A stretch of DNA of 64,000 nucleotides from contig OX291544.1 of NCBI GenBank assembly GCA_946406115.1, forward strand, positions 18,679,521 through 18,743,520, written 5' to 3'. The notes under the pieces were generated by a model. It was given only the letters and a program-made list of their open reading frames with translations, was not told the origin of the DNA and made no database searches. The stretch comes from Apoda limacodes. Its lineage: Eukaryota > Arthropoda > Insecta > Lepidoptera > Limacodidae. The position numbers and the translations under genes were made by a program. Positions 58,881 through 64,000 of this stretch are shown one piece after another (position 1 is the first letter of the stretch; every line of letters starts with the position of its first letter).

Positions 58881-59339
58881 AGCGAAGATTAACTAAGTGA
58901 CAATTTTAACGAAAATGAGTTTTGAATGCCACTCTCTTCACATTTTTTTTCTTTATTTTTTTATCTTATCACCATGGCTCTAGCTTTTTGTATGACTGAG
59001 ATAGGAAATGTCAAAACTCTTATACCCTACACATGAAAGGACAAAATAACTAAATGAATTGAGTGATTATTATCTTTACGACAGATGATATTTAAATTGC
59101 CTAAGCGAACATAGTTAGTTTTACTCCGAAACATTTGATTAAAATACTGGACTCGTAAAGAAAATTGAAGACAGATGCAGCAGAGCGAAAACTAACTAAG
59201 TCGTTTTAGTGAATATACGAATATGATATTGTTAAATATGACAAAACTTACCGTAGTAACAAATAAATAATTATCTTTTAGTGAATTTTCACTCATTCCA
59301 GTGTGCAAAATAGGTTTATTTAAGCATGTATAAAATCTT
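58881..59339. other. No gene recognised
   Basis: AT-rich. gtagagcgaagattaactaa (58877) and gcagagcgaaaactaactaa (59184) are diverged direct repeats ~300 bp apart. Confidence 0.5.
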
Positions 59340-59746
59340 TTTCCTAGTTTTTGGGGTTCCGTACTGAAAGGGTAATTAGCGGCACCCTATTACTAAGACT
59401 CAGCTGTCCGTACGTCCATCCGTCTGTCACCAGGCTGTATCTCATGAATTTTCACAGAAGATGTATTTCTGTTGCCGCTACAACATAACAATATAAATAT
59501 TTAAGGGGGCTCCCATACAACAAACGTGATTGTTTTGCTCGATTTTGCTCGATATTGATAACGGCAACAGGTAGACGCTTAAAATATTAACAGAATATTA
59601 AGTTATATAGTCAAAAATTTAATTTAAATAAAACAAATATTTAAGGGGGGCTCCCATACAACAAACGTGATTTTTTTGCCGTTTTATAGATAATGGTACG
59701 GAGCCCTTCGTGCGCGAGTCCGACACGCACTTGGCCGATTTTTTAA
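59340..59746 (-). repeat. Family A repeat with internal duplication
   Basis: The minus-strand copy runs from aaaaaatcggccaagtgcgt (59746) to ggttccgt near 59350. The block 'cacgtttgttgtatgggagc' with flanks occurs twice (59516-59535 and 59650-59670), separated by ~100 bp of AT-rich sequence. This looks like two copies joined or a duplicated middle. Confidence 0.7.
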
Positions 59747-59863
59747 TTTTTATGAGTTGTAAAAAGCAATTGCAGATAACTGCTCCCGAATGCGATTTAG
59801 CTAGATATTGCTTTCCTGAAACACGTCGTGGCTAACTATTTTTCGTGGGAACAGTAGTTTCAA

Positions 59864-60220
59864 CTATTCTATCTCTGTAATTCGAGACAAAAATGTGTGG
59901 AAATCTGAATTAACTTGCAAACATTTTCTCTGGAATCCTAGAATATGAATAACTCCAGACTTTTCCCAATAAGGTCTCAGTACAGCCTTTTGTGCCGATA
60001 TGAGTTTAAGTTGAAACCTTTGTGTGCCTGAAATGGATAAAAATGATAAAAAAACCGTTTTATCGAAACATTCTCCATTAATAACATCTGGTTCGACTAC
60101 TTTATCTACTGTAGTTTTGCTGGAAGGTAGGGAGTAGTACCACGAATGCAACTCAAGAGGTATAATTTCTTTAGTACATAGTCTTATCACGTCCTTCTTG
60201 GCCTCCGAAATAGTAAGACA
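59864..60220 (-). other. Unrecognised ~118-codon open frame with exon-like internal signals
   Basis: The minus-strand frame is open from beyond the Met at 60190 (upstream residues SCLTISEAKKD) to a stop at 59864. It reads VIRLCTKEIIPLELHSWYY near the start, and PYWEKSGVIHILGFQRKCLQ and FHTFLSRITEIE near the end. A strong acceptor (tttttatccatttcag) precedes the second half, with a possible donor CAA|gttaat after CLQ. Residue composition looks coding. I cannot assign a family: a decayed mobile-element gene or a real exon are both possible. It directly abuts a LINE alpha fragment. Confidence 0.35.
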
Positions 60221-60244
60221 AGACAGCGGGGGGTCCGCGGGTTT

Positions 60245-60695
60245 TTTCTCTAGACGTTCATAAGTCGAATGGGCCAGATGGTATAGCTGCTTAATGTGTG
60301 CCTGGTGCAGTGGTGCTTAAACAGTGTTCTCCTGAGACGTATGCTCCTTTTGGCGTTTTCCTACCACACTAGACAATTTCTGTTTTCATGGAAGACTGCG
60401 AATGTGCACCTGGTGCCGAAAAGTGCGATAGATCAGATCCATCGAATCCAAGCGCTATTACCTCTTTCCTCTCCAAGGTGATAGAGCGTGTGAATAAACA
60501 CACAGCTTCTAAGATACCTAGAAAAACACGACCTGGTCAGCGACCGTCAATATGGCCTTTGCCACGGTCGCTCGACTGGTGACACACACCGATGGAAACT
60601 AGGCATTGAGATTAGATGAGAGGGGACGACATTGGCATGTAGCCTGGAATCCTAGCGAAGGCGTTTTATCAGGTCTGGCACCGGGATCTTCTATA
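60245..60695 (+). mobile_element. LINE alpha RT fragment
   Basis: In shifting frames: 'NGPDGIaa...vpgaVVLKQCSPET', FMEDCECAPGAEKCDRSDPS (usual 'SWKtA.vhPVPKKGDRSDPSNYRPIAiTS'), ITSFLSKVIERVN, and 'YLEKHDLvSDRQYGFchGRSTgd', ending near the KAFdrVW block. Truncated at both ends. Confidence 0.75.
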
Positions 60696-61947
60696 AATAA
60701 ATACGATTATATGAAATTACTAACGCAAATTTCAATAATATTCGTACCAATCGTAAAATAAAACAAATATAAGAATTGTAATTTTCTCGAAAAAATATTA
60801 TGAGTATTGATTATGAGTTACTATAATAGAATAATTAATGTATGACAAAAAAAATATCAAGAACAAAATTATAAGGAGTGATGAATATGATAACAAATCG
60901 GTATGACGAGAAAAAATCGAACGAAAAATTGTATGTGAGTCAATATGGAACCGTTGTCCGTCCTATCCCATACAAACATTCTTTTTATAATAACTCGACC
61001 GCAGCGCCACCCACCGGATGTAAATTTTGCGATTTACTTTTTTCACTGAACAAACATACTTGTATATTGTGAATATGAATTATTTAGTAAAATTTTAGAC
61101 CGGGTTCAGAATTATATTTTTGCCAGTTTTTAATTAAACAACTATATAAAGTAAGCGATACATCAATAATTTAATGCGGGATTAATAATTTTGACCGCGC
61201 TCTCTGCCTATGAATTCCTATACGTGAATTTTGATTACGTACGTGAAAAATACGAATACGAACCGAAAACGAGTCAGTGCACAAGCGGTCATACATTTAC
61301 TATGACGGAACGTCTTTTTTCCGAATCGTTTTTTTCCCGAAATCACTAAGAGTTTTATGTACCCAGTGTCACGTCAGTGTAAAACAAAAGTGAGAGGTTT
61401 TATGGCATTGCCAGATGATCTAATCTGTCCTATGGACTATGTAATAACCTCAAAATTGACCATCCTTTAGGACAAGACAAAGCAACCCTGTGGTCTCTCA
61501 TTTTTTTCTATCAAGTCCGCCATTTATGTTTATTAAAATAAGCTCTGTCACACTTTTGAGACCTTTTTTTACATCTGGTTAGGAAATGGCTGTCCAGTTC
61601 TCTATGTTCATAGATATAAAAACGAAATAAAATAAAAAAAGTGTCTATTTATAATTAATAGTGTCTAGGAAATTTACTTTTGGTAAGGACTCAAAATAAG
61701 TAAAAGAAACGGACAGTAAGTGGCACTGGAGAAACTTATCTGCGAAATAGCAGTGTCTAAAATCTCTACAAATGAAGAAGGTGGAAGGGCAAAATATTTA
61801 TAAAATTATGATGTTGACAGATGACAGCTGAGATAATAGAAAATATGTGAAATATCATCCCTTGTGCCCTTGTAGTATAGAAACCTTCAGTTATATAATT
61901 TATAGAATGTTTTTTCTTGATAGATCGGTTAGCTGACAAAAGCTGCA
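60696..61947. other. AT-rich sequence upstream of AFG1L
   Basis: Contains the presumed AFG1L promoter and 5' untranslated region, but no TATA or initiator stands out. tgtttatgtttattaaaa and ccgccattt at 61515-61540 resemble 23525-23560, so part is interspersed repeat. Confidence 0.5.
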
Positions 61948-62343
61948 ATGATGAAACGCAACTCTTATTTGTTAATTTCTTCCCTTAATAAGGACTATTG
62001 GATCTACTGTAAAAGGAATATTAGACTATCTTGTTATGAGTCACAGACGCAGGAACAACAAAAAATTATTAATGGCCCTTTATCAGTTTACTCTGAGAAA
62101 GTATCAAAGGGCTTATTGAGCAAAGATTCATTCCAGGAAAATGTAGTCCAACAACTTCAACATGTGTATGAAGATGTTACTTTGTTTCAAAGACCTACAG
62201 TACAGCCACAGCCAAACAGATTTCTGAGGTTTTTTAGGAAAACTGAACCATTAAAAATAAAAGCTCCACAAGGCTTGTACATTTATGGGAGTGTTGGCGG
62301 TGGTAAAACAATGCTTATGGATTTATTTTATGAAACTTTGCCG
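61948..62343 (+). CDS. AFG1L: AFG1L (LACE1) mitochondrial AAA ATPase, first coding exon (partial gene)
   Basis: Encodes the N-terminal 132 residues of the AFG1-like ATPase, a mitochondrial AAA-family protein involved in inner-membrane protein quality control. The N-terminus (MMKRNSYLLISSLN..., Arg/Lys/Ser-rich, no acid until after residue ~15) looks like a mitochondrial targeting sequence. Next comes a helical region (PLSVYSEKVSKGLLSKD, QENVVQQLQHVYEDV) typical of the family. The hallmark is IKAPQGLYIYGSVGGGKTML: Walker A G-S-V-G-G-G-K-T at residues 114-121, followed by MDLFYETLP. The exon ends at CCG|gtaaat (62343), phase 0; the read-through stop a few codons later is intronic. Sensor, Walker B and the rest must lie beyond the window. 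Family near certain. Confidence 0.92.
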
Positions 62344-64000
62344 GTAAATATTAGTAAATAAATAAAATTAAAGTAATTTGTGTTGGGATCTCATTATGGG
62401 GGTATTATTTTTATACATTCATGTAGGAATAGTCTAAGATAAAAATTGTAACCATCTGAGAATAGGTAGTAATTTTTTTTAAAAATTGCCCTTGTCTCCC
62501 ATTATTTTTTTGGAAATAAATGGCTAAGTGGAAGTTGAACTAACTCACTCTCTAACCATTCCATGTCACCACCTAACAAAAACAAAGGCTTCTTCTCTTC
62601 TTTCTCAAAAACTTTAATTGATAGAATAGCACCTCCTTATATGTAAATGAAATAAAAGAGTTGGTAGAAAAGAACAGTTTTTGAAAAAAAAAAAATTAAA
62701 ATTATAAAAGTTCTGATATACTAGTGTTAGGTTATTTTTTTCCCGAGCAGAGCGAGGGCAGCCCACAGAGGAGTGTGTTTTATACATACCTAGCACTTAG
62801 TTTTTCAAAAAAATATATTCTGTGCCCAATTTCTGCATTCCATTTGGGTAAGGTTGCCAGTTCCTAAAACTGAATAGTCGGACAGAGAAGTCAGTTTAGC
62901 CAGACATTTAGGGAAATAGGCTGGACATCTTTAATTTTTTTAGTCTTAGTGTAACACGTCAATTTTCTTTTTGAAGTAAAACAAGTGTTTTTTTTAATAT
63001 TTAGCATTAAAAAAAAAATCTAATCCTAACAAAGGCCTGATACTGTCTGATTTGGCCCGACACGCAACCAAAAAGCCTGACTGTGTCCTGCTTTATCTGG
63101 ACTCCTGGCTACCCTACATTTGGGTATAACGGCAAGCTTCTTCATCTATTAAACATATTTTTATGTTAAAATGCCAGGGTGCAGAGAAGTAAAAAAATTA
63201 ACAAAACAAACCAAATTATTGTTAAATTGTTAAGTGCCATATGTGTACAGTAAAGTACACTTTACGAATACTGCCGGGGCTGCCTCAGATTTCTACCACA
63301 TTTGAGTAAAAGGGTGGACTCCCTATTACACAGAGTCCGGGGCAGCCCCAAGTTTCTATTTCAGCCAATTATTGAAAGGTTTCATTGTGCCATTTTGAGA
63401 CACTGGAATCTATTGCATGTTGGTTCCAAACCAGCAATCTTTAATACTAGATGAATCACTAAGATCTAGGCTATATCTAGCACATATGATTGTAATTTAT
63501 AACATCTAAACTTATGAACTACTCACATATTTTGTGTGTACTAACAATATATGGATGAAAAATCTGAAATTAATGAATTATTATTATTAAAGCCAGTCTT
63601 AACTTTCTTTTTTGGTTCAACTTTACTAACTGAAATCCTAGCAAAATATTGCTTAGTAAGTACCTAATTTTTTTTCCAGTGCCAGATTTTAGACAACCAC
63701 TTACAATTCAAATATGTTGTGATTTTGGTACCTATAGCATTACTCATTTTTAAATCTTCCGTTGTTACTTGTTATTTTACATTACAGCTCACTATAATAA
63801 CTGCAAGTTTTAAACTGGTATATTATTATTTTAACTTTAAAAAATAAATGAATATTCTCTTAGATTGTAAAAATTTTAGTATTAGCTATTATGGTTCAAA
63901 AAATAGAACCCATAAAAGGTCAGATAAACAGACATACATCATAGGCTTAATAATCCAGTTTTTGTTCTTGTGACTCTTTGGGTATGAAATGGAACCCTAA
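62344..64000 (+). other. First intron of AFG1L (continues past the window)
   Basis: No further AFG1L exon could be read. Contains a diverged direct repeat (ccggggctgcctcagatttc at 63271 against ccggggcagccccaagtttc at 63338) and, from about 63885, a family A-like end (gaacccataaaaggtcagat ... gggtatgaaatggaacccta). Confidence 0.6.

Overview
The window looks like intergenic and intronic DNA from a moth or butterfly (Lepidoptera). It is AT-rich and full of spliceosomal signals (GTRAGT donors, pyrimidine-AG acceptors). It is packed with decayed eukaryotic mobile elements, including short interspersed families that are typical of lepidopteran genomes: a tRNA-headed SINE ending in 'cagtgggacgtat...ggctg', a 5S-rRNA-headed SINE, and the 'gagtcggactcgcgcac ... 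ggaaccctaaaaa' repeat. There are no operons, CRISPR arrays or bacterial genes. All family names come from reading the sequence; no database search was run.

Host genes are few. (1) At 14442-15003 on + lies the 5' end of a TGF-beta-superfamily ligand: a signal peptide split by a putative 180-nt GC-rich intron, then the start of the prodomain, inside the only clear GC-rich island. The rest of the gene was not found in the window. (2) At 61948-62343 on + is the first coding exon of AFG1L/LACE1, a mitochondrial AAA ATPase, ending at a splice donor just after Walker A; its intron runs off the right edge. (3) Exons at 4076-4111, 4730-4919 and 5942-6033 on + join in phase into a small unrecognised protein. 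Some weaker exon-like signals are listed with low confidence.

Everything else is mobile DNA. At the left edge is a nearly intact pogo/jerky-type DDE transposon with one frameshift (2-2193). Other DNA transposons are a hAT remnant (10852-11879, -), a hAT with 8-bp target duplications (18920-20283) carrying a ZBED5-like transposase scrap, two mariner remnants (12425-12538 - and 21555-22425 +), and several miniature inverted-repeat elements (9856-10222 with TTAA ends, 12091-12253, 34336-34941, and a large foldback 18793-21175). Retroelements are: LINE family alpha (a CR1/L2/'jockey'-annotated type whose 3' end reads '...caccttagtggtataaaa'; at least nine pieces); LINE beta (carries an RNase H domain; 27425-30174, -, interrupted twice); RTE-type pieces at 49022-49848, 56495-56880 and 57580-58880; and smaller reverse-transcriptase and endonuclease scraps.

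Short repeat families are labelled in the entries as A ('ggttccgtacc...' type), B ('aaagaggaaagattt...cggaagctagtt' type), C ('gaacctcctcctttttgaagtcggttaaaa' type), D ('gatgaatccctatttcc...gtcagctagt' type) and Y (39105, 50145 and 52706 copies). The layout reads as layered insertion history. The clearest cases are a foldback element whose left arm was split first by a family B repeat and then by a hAT element, and the RNase-H LINE split by a truncated LINE alpha copy and by a 1.15-kb tandem-repeat element.
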